DNA of 64,000 bases from Artocarpus heterophyllus (Eukaryota; Streptophyta; Magnoliopsida; Rosales; Moraceae): NCBI GenBank assembly GCA_025403435.1, contig CM046351.1, positions 26,191,730 through 26,255,729 of the forward strand, written 5' to 3'. The position numbers and the translations under genes are program-made. Shown here piece by piece: positions 45,757-56,515 of this stretch (positions are counted from its first letter, which is position 1; each line of letters starts with the position of its first letter). The notes under the pieces are model-generated. The model had not been told where the DNA came from. It saw only the letters and a program-made list of their open reading frames with translations, and did no database searches.

Positions 45757-47730
45757 TGTGACACCCGTTATTCTCCTAACGGGTATTGAGGTAATTAAAT
45801 TAATTTTTAATGTATAAAAAAAATTACCTCATTTAAATTTATTTTATAATATTTATTTTATCTATTTTTAAATTTTCTAAAATTCTCCTATATTTATTTA
45901 GTATGATTACTAAAAAGCCTTAGAACTTCTAATAAATCTCAAAAATGTCATATTGGCATTATGTGTGTTAAAGTCTTTAGATGAGACATAAGGATATCTT
46001 TTCCAACTACTCTTGACCCTCATTTTCTTTATTTCCTCCGTGACATGCTTTAACATGTCTCCTCTATAATTGTTTCTATCACTTCTCTTCAAAGACTTCA
46101 TCTTTTCTTCCTTTCTCTTCCACGGTTCCCACACTCTTCTTCTCATTTCTTTGCTGAAGCAAAATACTTAGAGAACTTCTTCAAGGCAGCCATAAAAATC
46201 AGCCACCATCACCTCCATTTGAGCAAGAATTTCAGTCATACCGAAGTAAAGGAACCTGTTTTGAAGCCATTTCAAGCTTCCAACTAACCATAATCCGAGG
46301 TTAGAATCTTATGAACAAATTTAGTCTTTCATTTATAAATTTTCTTTTATACTAAAGGATTATTCAAATTTGCGTTCTTAAACCTAAGTATATGTTTGTT
46401 GCTATTTTGGAGCATATGTATGAAGTCTAAGTGTATATGCCCTAGACAGAAAATTTATATTGTTAAACTTTATAATACCTCTATGGGCAGTGGTTATTTC
46501 TTGAAATTCTAAGATTAAATTAAAATAAATTTTATGAATGTAGTTGTATGTTGTGCTTTAGTTTTAATTGTCCTTATGCACGCCTTAGGATCAAGGGAGT
46601 ATGGAGCTAACGTTAATTGATTCCAGGATTAAGAGACTGTTGATAAGCTTAAAAGGTAGGGATTCTATTACTCATCTTTTGTGAGGTTTTTATAGAATTA
46701 AAATTAATTGTTTTGCCGCAATATATATATATATCTATGTTGAACTGATATTATATGAGTATCACATATGAAACTATGACATGGACTCGTCTTGTATTGT
46801 ACGGCGAGGAACATAATGAATTGACACATGTTATAAATTGAGAAGCATGGTTAGGAAAACTAACTCTATTGATAATGATTTAATATAGAGAAATTGTGAG
46901 ACATGAAAAGGGCGACGGTTACGTCCTTGGGCATGAATACCCTAAAAGGTAAAATAGGGGGAAGGTGATGACGCTTCCTTGGGTTGAAAGTCCCAGAACA
47001 CACTGTACAGGAATCGATTTGGTGAGGACTCGGGGCTTGATGTCCCCTCACCGGAACACCCTTGGAATGTTTATAGGGTGATCAAGTGCGCCCATTTGGG
47101 TTTCGATGAGTTGAGTGATACTCAATTTAACATGGATACCTAGGAACAATGATGATTGGTAATATTTGTATAAATGTGTAATTATGACACTTGGTAATGA
47201 TTAACTACGGTATCCATAAGATGTGATCATAATAAACCTCATAATCTGGAATATGATGTAACTTATTAACAATGCAGGTTTTAATGTGGTAATGATAAAA
47301 ACCTAAAGGTGAGTAATGGTTTTCTCTACTGAGCATAGTGTTGCTCATACCCTTATGTTTATATCTTTTCAGGACTCACTAAGTGTGAGGTGGCTACGAG
47401 AAATATAGTTGAGGAAGTGATGTAGCTATATTACATTGGGACTGCTTCAATCGTTGAGAATGTTCTTCATGATAATGTAAGCATCAATTGTTACTTTCTG
47501 TGACTGTATTACAATGTGTTGAGGGTTAAAATGATGATGACAACAGTTTATATTATTAAATTTAAGGTGCTACATTAAAACTGTGGTTTATTTGTCGTTT
47601 ATATTTTTATTTTTGAGTTGAGAGTTTTTATTTAAGTCCCGGGCAAATTTTATTTTTAAGGTTTTACTTTTATTATTTATTCTTATTTTATCTCATTAAA
47701 AACTGTTAACCCCCACATAGGGGCGTTACA
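45757..47730 (+). repeat. 5' LTR of cargo element
   Basis: A 1974-bp LTR almost identical to 52089-54063. Its first bases form a short stem (ACCCGTTA, loop, TAACGGGT). A (TA)n tract lies near 46722-46731. It lacks the approximately 390-bp segment present in the solo LTR at 43322-45689. Confidence 0.96.
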
Positions 47731-47737
47731 GAATTTT

Positions 47738-47750
47738 TGGTATCAGAGCC
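47738..47750 (+). other. Primer-binding site (initiator Met tRNA)
   Basis: TGGTATCAGAGCC begins seven bases after the 5' LTR end and is complementary to the 3' end of plant initiator methionine tRNA. The following CTAGGTTCGG extends the tRNA-like match. Confidence 0.88.
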
Positions 47751-49319
47751 TAGGTTCGGTTAACCTAGGGAGTGTAGCACCACTTTAAAAAATATATTTT
47801 TGAGATGGTTTTGAAGCTGAATTTTCAGTGTCATCATCAAAATGAACCTTCACATTGATTTATACAGTTTAGAAGGATGTAACATGGAAAGGCCATAGAA
47901 TGAAAATACTAATGGTTATATGAGTACAATAATTATATAGAAGGAAAGTATTAATAGTTATGAGGGAATGATAATTATATGGAATGAGTTTATAAGTAGA
48001 ATGCTTATGAGAGATTCGTATAATATTAGGATCTATAAGCATATCTAATTCGTATAAACGATGAGAAATTCGTGTAGATACGAGGATTTAAGAGCCTTTT
48101 GTCTCGTGAAAAACAATAAAAAAAAATATAAGGCTTGATTTATTGATTTTAAAGTTTGGCATAGATATGCCAAATTTTTCGTAATTGATTCAAACCTAAG
48201 TAATGATTATGTGTGGATTCGATGGAGCACATAAGTGTCAATAACTTTTATTGAAAGTTCTATTTATTTGAGGAATATGATATAAGTTGGGAATCATAGT
48301 ATTGAATCTTGAGAGAGATAAATGTTAGACTTTTGGTCTGTTGAGACTGTGTAAAGTCTAGAATGCATGAATCTCAAAATTGGAATATTTTGTTACGTAC
48401 ATTGTATTTAAGTGTATCAGTGAATCTTTATATATAGATGCAATAGAAAAATGATCAATAGGAGTTTCCTTAAGTAAATCATAATACTTAAGGCACTTAT
48501 AATAATTTTGGATAATTACGATAAAATGTTTAAGTTTTAGATGTTTAGATGTGAATCTTTTGGTTACCTAAGGTTTTGTTATATGAGGAAATTATATATT
48601 GTATAAGTAGAATTGTGGGGATTGTAGATGTTCTTAAGTAGTAACATCTAGTGTCTTTGTTCATTGATATGGTCTACGTTGAAAGACGTAAATCGTATTG
48701 ATTTCAAGGTTAGTCACATTCTAAACCCTTGGTAGTAATGATGATGAATCCATTGATAGATGTTGAGTATTATCAATAACATATGGGTGTATGTATTGTT
48801 CAATAAGGTTTTGATTAAAACAAAATTATTTGAGTTGCTGGATCATTCAGGAAGATCCTTGTTGTCGTTAAATTAGATTTGTTGTTCATAGTTAACTTAT
48901 CTATAGTGGCTTGAATTGGGTTTAAGATTTATACAAATTGGTTTTCAATTTTGTGTTTGTTATTTAACTCGTTCTAAATGTGTTAAGGCCCGAAACAACC
49001 TGACCATTTTCAACTTAGAACATTTGGGCCTAGTTCAAATCTTAAATCAGTTTGATTCACACTGTCTCTCCCACGTGGTCTCTATACGTGTCATATACAG
49101 TGGTTTAATTATTGTTTACATATACGTTTACTGTGCGTAAGACCTTATTTCTCTGAGTTCACTTTTTCTCTCTTAATTTGTTATTTTCTCTCTAAATCGC
49201 AAATCCTCTTCTTTTTCATTAAAAATTCTTCTTTTTCCTCTAAAAGAAGAAGGAATTCTAGGATTCTGCAATTTACTATCTTAATTTTTCCTTTCTATTT
49301 ACTCTTCTTTCATCTCATC
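47751..49319 (+). other. Long non-coding leader of cargo element
   Basis: About 1.57 kb with no maintained frame and no trace of gag that I can see. The last 180 bp before ORF1 are pyrimidine-rich (repeated TTTCTCTC words), resembling the 5' untranslated region of a plant mRNA. An internal promoter may lie around 48900-49140, but no clear TATA box was chosen. Confidence 0.5.
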
Positions 49320-49841
49320 ATGGACCCAAAGTACCAACACCTGAGAAAGTATTTCCCATCACTCTCCCAAAAGATTCTCAGAAAGAAATACAAGGCTAGA
49401 ATTACTCGGTTGTGGATTCTTATGCGTTTTGGTATCCCTTGTGATGTGAGAATGTTAATAGAGGGGAAGATCCGTCCGAGTGACTTTAGTCAAGATGTCG
49501 GTTTACCAGGAACAGGTACCAGTCGTAGTGCAATGAAAAGAAGAGCTCGTGCCATCGTGGTCACTTGTAACAAATGTGGAAGACAAAATTGTAACGGTAA
49601 ATGTACTTCACCTGGTTATATGTCTACGAATAGAGAGGATAAAATAAGGTTTTGTAGGAATGGACTTTCAAAGGAGAACTTGGATAGCATCCATCCTCCT
49701 CTCCACGGTCACCCTAGTGGATATGTTCAAGGAGCTATTTTTAAACTCTGGCCTAAATTTTATACAGAAAGACAACGCCTCAGGAATATGGTATTTCTAG
49801 ATCCTGTTTGTCAAGCCATAAGAAAACTGGATGGGGAATAA
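49320..49841 (+). CDS. Cysteine-finger protein resembling carlavirus nucleic-acid-binding protein
   Basis: An intact 173-residue frame with an ATG start. The N-terminal 60 residues are basic and contain a hydrophobic helix-like segment (residues 30-50). A Gly/Ser/Thr stretch and a basic patch KRRARA (73-78) follow, then a four-cysteine finger C83-x2-C86-x4-C91-x3-C95 and CTSPGYMS. This order (GxGxS, an RRRA-type patch, a CxxC finger, then a CxPG motif) is that of the small nucleic-acid-binding, silencing-related proteins at the 3' end of carlavirus and related Betaflexiviridae genomes. It is not a retroviral CCHC knuckle. The C-terminal 70 residues have no match I know. I infer capture of virus-like RNA or an unrecognised plant homologue. 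It lies 641 bp upstream of the LOG-like ORF on the same strand. Homology is by eye; the frame itself is certain. Confidence 0.7.
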   Translation: MDPKYQHLRKYFPSLSQKILRKKYKARITRLWILMRFGIPCDVRMLIEGKIRPSDFSQDVGLPGTGTSRSAMKRRARAIVVTCNKCGRQNCNGKCTSPGYMSTNREDKIRFCRNGLSKENLDSIHPPLHGHPSGYVQGAIFKLWPKFYTERQRLRNMVFLDPVCQAIRKLDGE

Positions 49842-50482
49842 GTCATCGCTCTATAAAAGTTATTTAGTCTTTACTTATTTGAAGCAGTTTTAGCTGATGT
49901 TCAACAGTTTGTATTTTTCTTTTACTCAGAATATTTGCTTTTGTGTTTGAAATAATTGTGATTATTAGATTGATACAGTAAGTGTTAATATCTTATTTAA
50001 TTTATGATTTTCTTAAATATATATATAATAAAATATATATCTTATCAGACACGTTACATACGGTACAGTAATATGTTTAAATTTTGAAAAGCTTATCCAG
50101 ATATTTCAAGATTGTGTCTCAAATTTCAAAAGTTCTACAGTATTTGTCGTTTATATTAAATTTCTAGACTTGGTGTATATTTGTCAAAAAGTCTACAGTT
50201 GTGTCATGAGGGTCTTCTGTCGAATTGTTCTCAATTGTCAAAAGTTATACAATTAGAGTCTAATCTTTTTCAAAAAGTGAATCAGATTTTCTGTAAACTA
50301 TCAATCACCTTATCTTACTTTCTTATCCGCACAAGATTTTGTTTAAATCTTTGGATTACCTTTTCATTACCTACTCGTCTATCTCTTTAGCCCTTTTTGT
50401 ATATTTCTCATCTTTAAAAACTCATGTAGAACCCGAAGTCTAAGTGGAGCAGACATTAAGCAACCACTTCTATAAACCAAAT
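49842..50482 (+). other. Spacer between the two cargo ORFs
   Basis: 641 bp of AT-rich sequence with no maintained frame. It could hold the 3' end of the first transcript and the promoter or leader of the second, or serve as an intercistronic region of one long RNA. No splice pair joining the ORFs is evident. Confidence 0.45.
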
Positions 50483-51133
50483 ATGTCTACCTCCCAGTCC
50501 ACGAAGAAAATAAAGAATGTCTGTGTCTTTTGTGGTTCCAGCTTTGGAAAAGATAAAGCTTATTTAGAAGCTGCAAATCACTTAGGGCAAGTCCTAGCAC
50601 GCAAAAAGATTAACATAATCTATGGGGGTGGTAGTATAAAAATGATGGTAAATATGGCACTAGCAGCTAGGTCTAGCGACGCTACTGATGTAAGAATTTG
50701 GCCTCATATTCCAGTTGAAGGAAACCTTTGTAAGGAAGCCATAGGTAAGGGAGAAGGAGTCAGGAGTATCCCTAAAAATTTTAAAGACATAATCTATAAT
50801 TCTGATGCTTTTATAGCATTACCTGGTGGTCTAGGTACTCTTGAGGAAATATTTATAGTTGCTTGTGGGCAATTGTTGGGCTTTTATTCTAAACCTTTGG
50901 GTCTACTGAACGTAAAGGGTTTTTATGACGGTCTTTTGAAATTTCTAGATTACGCTGTGGAAGAAAACATCACTACAGAATCGGAGAGACAAATCTTTGT
51001 TACTGCTTCAACAGCTGAGGAATTGATAGATAAAATACAAATCATACATCCAGAATCCGACACTGCAACATCCAAGCTTGAATGGGAAAGGGAAAGCCGG
51101 GAGCGGCCAATTGATTTGAATCTCTATCTGTAA
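50483..51133 (+). CDS. LOG-like protein (cytokinin-activation enzyme family), active site altered
   Basis: An intact 216-residue frame from the ATG at 50483; an in-frame TAA at 50441 excludes a longer start. LOG enzymes release active cytokinin from its riboside monophosphate in the cytosol. Family signatures: VCVFCGSSFG (13-22), YGGGS (47-51), DAFIALPGGLGTLEE (108-122) and KPLGLLNVKGFYDGLL (137-152). Length is normal for plant LOGs. The frame has no introns, whereas plant LOG genes usually have several, so it probably descends from a spliced mRNA. The conserved MHQRKAEM-type segment that supplies the catalytic arginine is replaced by IPKNFKDI (96-103), with Asn99 at the arginine position. 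YGGGS is followed by IKMM instead of the usual GLMG. Normal LOG catalysis is therefore doubtful, though the frame is kept open. Confidence 0.88.
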   Translation: MSTSQSTKKIKNVCVFCGSSFGKDKAYLEAANHLGQVLARKKINIIYGGGSIKMMVNMALAARSSDATDVRIWPHIPVEGNLCKEAIGKGEGVRSIPKNFKDIIYNSDAFIALPGGLGTLEEIFIVACGQLLGFYSKPLGLLNVKGFYDGLLKFLDYAVEENITTESERQIFVTASTAEELIDKIQIIHPESDTATSKLEWERESRERPIDLNLYL

Positions 51134-52050
51134 TCTTTTTGTTTTATCTTTGGCATGTAGGCATGTGTGTCCGTATTTCGTGTGTTACGAATAACCGTTT
51201 GCCTTGTATTCTGTGTTTCTTGTGGTACGTTGTTGTTCAATCTTTTAGATTCATTGAGCCTAATGCCGGGATGGCTGGATACGGAGTACTTGATGCTCTC
51301 GAAACGCATCCTTCTTAAGGTCCGATCTTTTGTTTATCGATGTTTTTGTATCCTCTAAGCATGCATGATATGGATAGCTGGTATACGGAGTGCCTTGTAC
51401 TCTCGAAACGTATCCGTATTATGTTTGTAATGTGTAATATTCTGTTAATATTATGTGGAAGTACCAGAGTCAGTTATGGGGATATTCCATATGAAATATG
51501 AGTATATTATTTGGGTTGAATTTTTGTGTCATGAGGATAGCTGTTTAATGAAAAATATGTCGGGTATGTTTGCAACTCTGAGATTCCGTTTAATATCTCT
51601 ATGAGTAAGTTTAATGTATAGTTTTGAATAAAAGTGTTTGTGATATATGTTTTATGATTATGTTTTAGTTTATTAGTTGAGGTATGAAATCAAATATATT
51701 TGACTTTTCCTTACTCAAAAAGGAAAAGGAACCTAAAGATGAAGTATATAAAATTTCTCTGGCAATCTCCTTAAATGTGATTGTAAATCACAGTCCATGG
51801 ACAATGAAGGACTGGAATCATGATATGGTCAATATGTATGCCTGATCAGATTCTTAGACTATTATACGGTGTTATAAGTTGAAACTTGTCAGAAATACTC
51901 TTATTGAGGGATTTAGGAGTAAGATTTATTATGCAAGTAAATAAGTGGAAATACGATAACTTAAATTTGGAGGACAAACAACATTAACGGTTTAGACTCA
52001 GAATTGGAATCATAGTGGAATCATAATTTTTACTAGTATTGCTAGAATTG
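51134..52050 (+). other. Non-coding region after LOG-like ORF
   Basis: AT-rich trailer with no frame of note. It contains a pair of similar direct copies about 100 bp apart (about 51269-51311 and 51371-51413) sharing GGATRGCTGG, TACGGAGT and CTCTCGAAACGYATCC. Confidence 0.5.
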
Positions 52051-52088
52051 AAATTTCGAGGACGAAATTTCTTTAAGGGGGGTAGAGC
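52051..52088 (+). other. Polypurine tract region of cargo element
   Basis: TTTCGAGGACGAAATTT, then CTTTAAGGGGGGTAGAGC, directly abuts the 3' LTR. This paired motif is a hallmark of plant Ty3/gypsy chromovirus-type elements and is the best evidence for the parental superfamily. Confidence 0.88.
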
Positions 52089-54063
52089 TGTGACACCCGT
52101 TATTCTCCTAACGGGTATTGAGGTAATTAAATTAATTTTTAATGTATAAAAAAAATTGCCTCATTTAAATTTATTTTATAATATTTATTTTTATCTATTT
52201 TTAAATTTTCTAAAATTCTCCTATATTTATTTAGTATGATTACTAAAAAGCCTTAGAACTTCTAATAAATCTCAAAAATGTCATATTGGCATTATGTGTG
52301 CTAAAGTCTTTAGATGAGACATAAGGATATCTTTTCCAACTACTCTTGACCCTCATTTTCTTTATTTCCTCCATGACATGTTTTAACATGTCTCCTCTAT
52401 AATTGTTTCTATCACTTCTCTTCAAAGACTTCATCTTTTCTTCCTTTCTCTTCCACGGTTCCCACACTCTTCTTCTCATTTCTTTGCTGAAGCAAAATAC
52501 TTAGAGAACTTCTTCAAGGCAGCCATAAAAATCAGCCACCATCACCTCCATTTGAGCAAGAATTTCAGTCATACCGAAGTAAAGGAACCTGTTTTGAAGC
52601 CATTTCAAGCTTCCAACTAACCATAATCCGAGGTTAGAATCTTATGAACAAATTTAGTCTTTCATTTATAAATTTTCTTTTATACTAAAGGATTATTCAA
52701 ATTTGCGTTCTTAAACCTAAATATATGTTTGTTGCTATTTTGGAGCATATGTATGAAGTCTAAGTGTATATGCCCTAGACAGAAAATTTATATTGTTAAA
52801 CTTTATAATACCTCTATGGGCAGTGGTTATTTCTTGAAATTCTAAGATTAAATTAAAATAAATTTTATGAATGTAGTTGTATGTTGTGCTTTAGTTTTAA
52901 TTGTCCTTATGCACGCCTTAGGATCAAGGGAGTATGGAGCTAACGTTAATTGATTCCAGGATTAAGAGACTGTTGATAAGCTTAAAAGGTAGGGATTCTA
53001 TTACTCATCTTTTGTGAGGTTTTTATAGAATTAAAATTAATTGTTTTGCCGCAATATATATATATATCTATGTTGAACTGATATTATATGAGTATCACAT
53101 ATGAAACTATGACATGGACTCGTCTTGTATTGTACGGCGAGGAACATAATGAATTGACACATGTTATAAATTGAGAAGCATGGTTAGGAAAACTAACTCT
53201 ATTGATAATGATTTAATATAGAGAAATTGTGAGACATGAAAAGGGCGACGGTTACGTCCTTGGGCATGAATACCCTAAAAGGTAAAATAGGGGGAAGGTG
53301 ATGACGCTTCCTTGGGTTGAAAGTCCCAGAACACACTGTACAGGAATCGATTTGGTGAGGACTTGGGGCTTGATGTCCCCTCACCGGAACACCCTTGGAA
53401 TGTTTATAGGGTGATCAAGTGCGCCCATTTGGGTTTCGATGAGTTGAGTGATACTCAATTTAACATGGATACCTAGGAACAATGATGATTGGTAATATTT
53501 GTATAAATGTGTAATTATGACACTTGGTAATGATTAACTACGGTATCCATAAGATGTGATCATAATAAACCTCATAATCTGGAATATGATGTAACTTATT
53601 AACAATGCAGGTTTTAATGTGGTAATGATAAAAACCTAAAGGTGAGTAATGGTTTTCTCTACTGAGCATAGTGTTGCTCATACCCTTATGTTTATATCTT
53701 TTCAGGACTCACTAAGTGTGAGGTGGCTACGAGAAATATAGTTGAGGAAGTGATGTAGCTATATTACATTGGGACTGCTTCAATCGTTGAGAATGTTCTT
53801 CATGATAATGTAAGCATCAATTGTTACTTTCTGTGACTGTATTACAATGTGTTGAGGGTTAAAATGATGATGACAACAGTTTATATTATTAAATTTAAGG
53901 TGCTACATTAAAACTGTGGTTTATTTGTCGTTTATATTTTTATTTTTGAGTTGAGAGTTTTTATTTAAGTCCCGGGCAAATTTTATTTTTAAGGTTTTAC
54001 TTTTATTATTTATTCTTATTTTATCTCATTAAAAACTGTTAACCCCCACATAGGGGCGTTACA
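52089..54063 (+). repeat. 3' LTR of cargo element
   Basis: A 1975-bp LTR nearly identical to 45757-47730. Differences I see include A/G near 52158, one extra T near 52190, T/C near 52310, two changes near 52374-52381, G/A near 52721 and C/T near 53364. It ends TTACA, followed by the duplicated target ACATT. Confidence 0.96.
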
Positions 54064-54068
54064 ACATT

Positions 54069-54994
54069 AGTTTAGAATTTTACCCAGACTTTCCCAAGCT
54101 TTTTGATCCTTTCCTTGATACCTTTTCCTTGACAAGGTCCTTGCCATAACCCATTAAAAATGCATCCAAAGCCTAATGAAAAACACTAAAAACCCATAGT
54201 AAAAGTTTGGGTTTTTACCTCCAAATTTAGCTTAAAAGCCATGGTAGAAATCCGGCCACCTCAAGGGGAATATGACAAAATTTCATCCTTTTGGGTGTCC
54301 CTGGTGGCTTCTACAATAATTTTTTACATAGTCTAAATTTATACTGGTAATATTTTTCCTATACTGACGATATTTTTTTCTATACAATTTATGAGATCCC
54401 ACAACCTCCCTTACTTATTCACATCCACCACATAGTATAATTTCTATATTGTTTAACTTTATACAATCTAACTTTATACTGACAATATCTTTCTATGCTA
54501 CAAATATATTCTTTATTCTATTACGAGCTTACACTGCATGCCTTACTTATTCATATCCTCCATACAATATAATTTCTATACCCCTTAACTTTGAATAGTC
54601 TGATTTTTATACTGCATTACTTTTGTCGAATAAGTTTCATAGTATATAATAGTGTAATTACTTACACTGCATTACTTTTATAGTACAATCCTTATACTAT
54701 ATTATTTTAATATTCTATAATTTTTTATATTTCTAAACAGTATTTTTCTTAAATTATATTTTTATCTCAACATTTGATGCAACACATTTTGTAACAGTTA
54801 AGTTTTTCAGCTTATTTTCATATCATTCCTTTCTTGTGTAAGACCATTGCATGAGTTTTACCTTTAAAAATCCTATTTTTACTTCTATGGAATTTATCAT
54901 AAAAATTAGATTAAAACAATAATTCTGGTGATACTTTTTTTACTTAACATAATCCTTAAATTATTTCATTTATTATGCACTAGAGATGCTCGAG
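54069..54994 (-). repeat. Dispersed LTR-like repeat, copy B, right piece
   Basis: Continues the repeat split by the solo LTR and the cargo element: AGTTTAGAATTT near 54070 matches copy C near 58835. Later ATACTG-type words and the end near CTCGAGTGTCATA correspond to GCTTGGGTGTTATACA at 59928. Confidence 0.65.
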
Positions 54995-55790
54995 TGTCAT
55001 AGAAGTTCTCAAATGCTCTGAAGTTTGATCTGGAGAAATTTAATGGAAGGATCAACTTTGGCTTGTGGCAAGTACAAGTCAAGGATGTGCTTATACAATC
55101 CAGAGTACACTAGGCTTTTGATGGAGAGACTGGCCCTAAATGCCAACAAAGATTCTAACAAGTGCAGTATGAGCGATGAAGATTAGGAAGAGCTTGATTT
55201 AAGAGCTACAAGTAAAATTTTTCTGTGTTAGGCCAAGAATGTTCTTGAAAATGTGAGCAAAATATTGACAACTAATGAACTCTAAGAAAGGCTTAAAGAG
55301 TTGTATCAGGCAAAGGGCACCTTAAATTAGTTGTACATGAAAAGAACAATTCCACACACTCTGTATGGATGAATGTACGAAAATTTTAGATCATTTTAGT
55401 GTTCTCAATAGAATTGTTTATGAACAAAAGGCTATTGGAGTTACAATTGAAGATGAGGATAAAGCGTCAAGACTTATATGGTTTCTTCTACCCTCCTATG
55501 AGCACATGAATCCTATTTTAATGTATGGGAAGGAAACTTTGAATTTTGCAAAAGTTACTGGTAAACTCCTTTCAGAAGAAAGAAGGTTGGGCAATGGAGG
55601 TCATTCTCTATTAGGGAACTTGGCATTGGTAGCTAGCAATGGGAATGGGAAGCTAAAAAAGAACTCCACAAAGAATGTAGTTTACTGTACAATCTGGGCA
55701 CCTGAAGAAAAATTGTCCAAAAGGTGGAGCAGGTTTGGCAAAAGGCTCCGAGTCAAATGCTGGTAGTGTGTCTCTCCTCATGGGAGATAG
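54995..55790 (+). pseudogene. Degenerate copia gag
   Basis: Readable as a copia gag in broken frames: LKFDLEKFNGRINFGLWQVQ near 55020-55080, then stops, then an open piece (55365-55766) with RLIWFLLPSYEHMNPILM and LLSEERRLG. Protease, integrase and reverse transcriptase are absent downstream, so the element has been gutted. Several stop codons show long decay. Confidence 0.8.
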
Positions 55791-56154
55791 TGATTTCATT
55801 TGAGATGAGATATGTACATCCTCATGGTATGTCCGCTTTGCCATGGTAGAGGATGTGTAGCTGTTAGAGGATCCACAAGTTTGTGCACAGGCATTGGTTT
55901 AGTGTTAGCGCAAGGTATATAGTGGAATTTACGTCGATGGCTGATGAACTTCTAAGAAAGCCAAACATGGATGTTGCACCATAATTTTTTAGCAAGGTTT
56001 TTCGACATGTGCCAAAATGAAATTCTTAGGATGTGTTGATTCTAAGTGGGTATACTCTTTATGGTAGAGTATGATAGTTCTCTAGCCTGAGAATTATGAC
56101 TGTCAATGAAGGTGTTTGATGAAGGGGTTTCCTTTATTTAGCCAAGGTGGAGAT

Positions 56155-56515
56155 TGTTGAGTGTTGGCACATAAAAGAATAGCAAAAGTCCCACATTGCT
56201 TAGGAAGCAAAGGTGGGAGGCTACTTAGGCCTAAAAAGGAGCCAAAGCCTTATTTTCAACTCATCCCAGTTAGAAACAGTTCAAACATTGGTTTTTGACT
56301 CTAGTGGGTGTGTTGAAGTTGTTCGTAGTGAGAGAAAAAGTCTGTTTGATTGTAAAAAAAATTCACATAGTGAATTTCTTTTTAAGTTTGTGTGGTTTTT
56401 CTCCCATCTTGGAGTTTTTCACGTAAATTATTGTGTTTTGATGATTATTGCTTTTGTCTAATTTATTTTTAGATTTTTAGTGGTGGTTTTGGGTCCGTTT
56501 TCCCTAAAAAAATCA
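56155..56515 (+). repeat. 3' LTR of gutted copia element
   Basis: Starts TGTTGAGTGTTGGCAC directly after a polypurine-like AAGGTGGAGAT and continues with AAAAGTCCCACATTGC, a common opening of short plant copia LTRs. The right end near 56515 is approximate. No matching 5' LTR is present in the window. Confidence 0.65.

Larger units (their letters stand above)
45757..54063 (+). mobile_element. Young non-autonomous LTR element carrying two cargo ORFs
   Basis: An 8307-bp element with LTRs at 45757-47730 and 52089-54063, starting TGTGACACCC and ending GGCGTTACA. A perfect 5-bp duplication ACATT sits at 45752-45756 and 54064-54068. An initiator-Met primer-binding site follows the first LTR. The sequence before the second LTR, TTTCGAGGACGAAATTT then TTTAAGGGGGG, is characteristic of Ty3/gypsy chromovirus-type elements. 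The 4.36-kb interior has no gag, protease, integrase or reverse transcriptase. It holds two intact ORFs, a carlavirus-NABP-like protein and a LOG-like protein, each with long flanking non-coding sequence. By eye the LTRs differ at about seven positions, so integration was very recent and enzymes must have been supplied in trans. Confidence 0.95.

Noticed and set aside
46866..47051. Identical 61-codon antisense frames in both LTRs of the cargo element (also 53199-53384)
   Set aside because: The two LTRs are almost identical, so the match carries no evolutionary signal.
48916..49140. 74-codon frame upstream of the cargo ORF1
   Set aside because: Lacks an ATG start, has no gag-like or other domain, and sits in the probable promoter or leader region.
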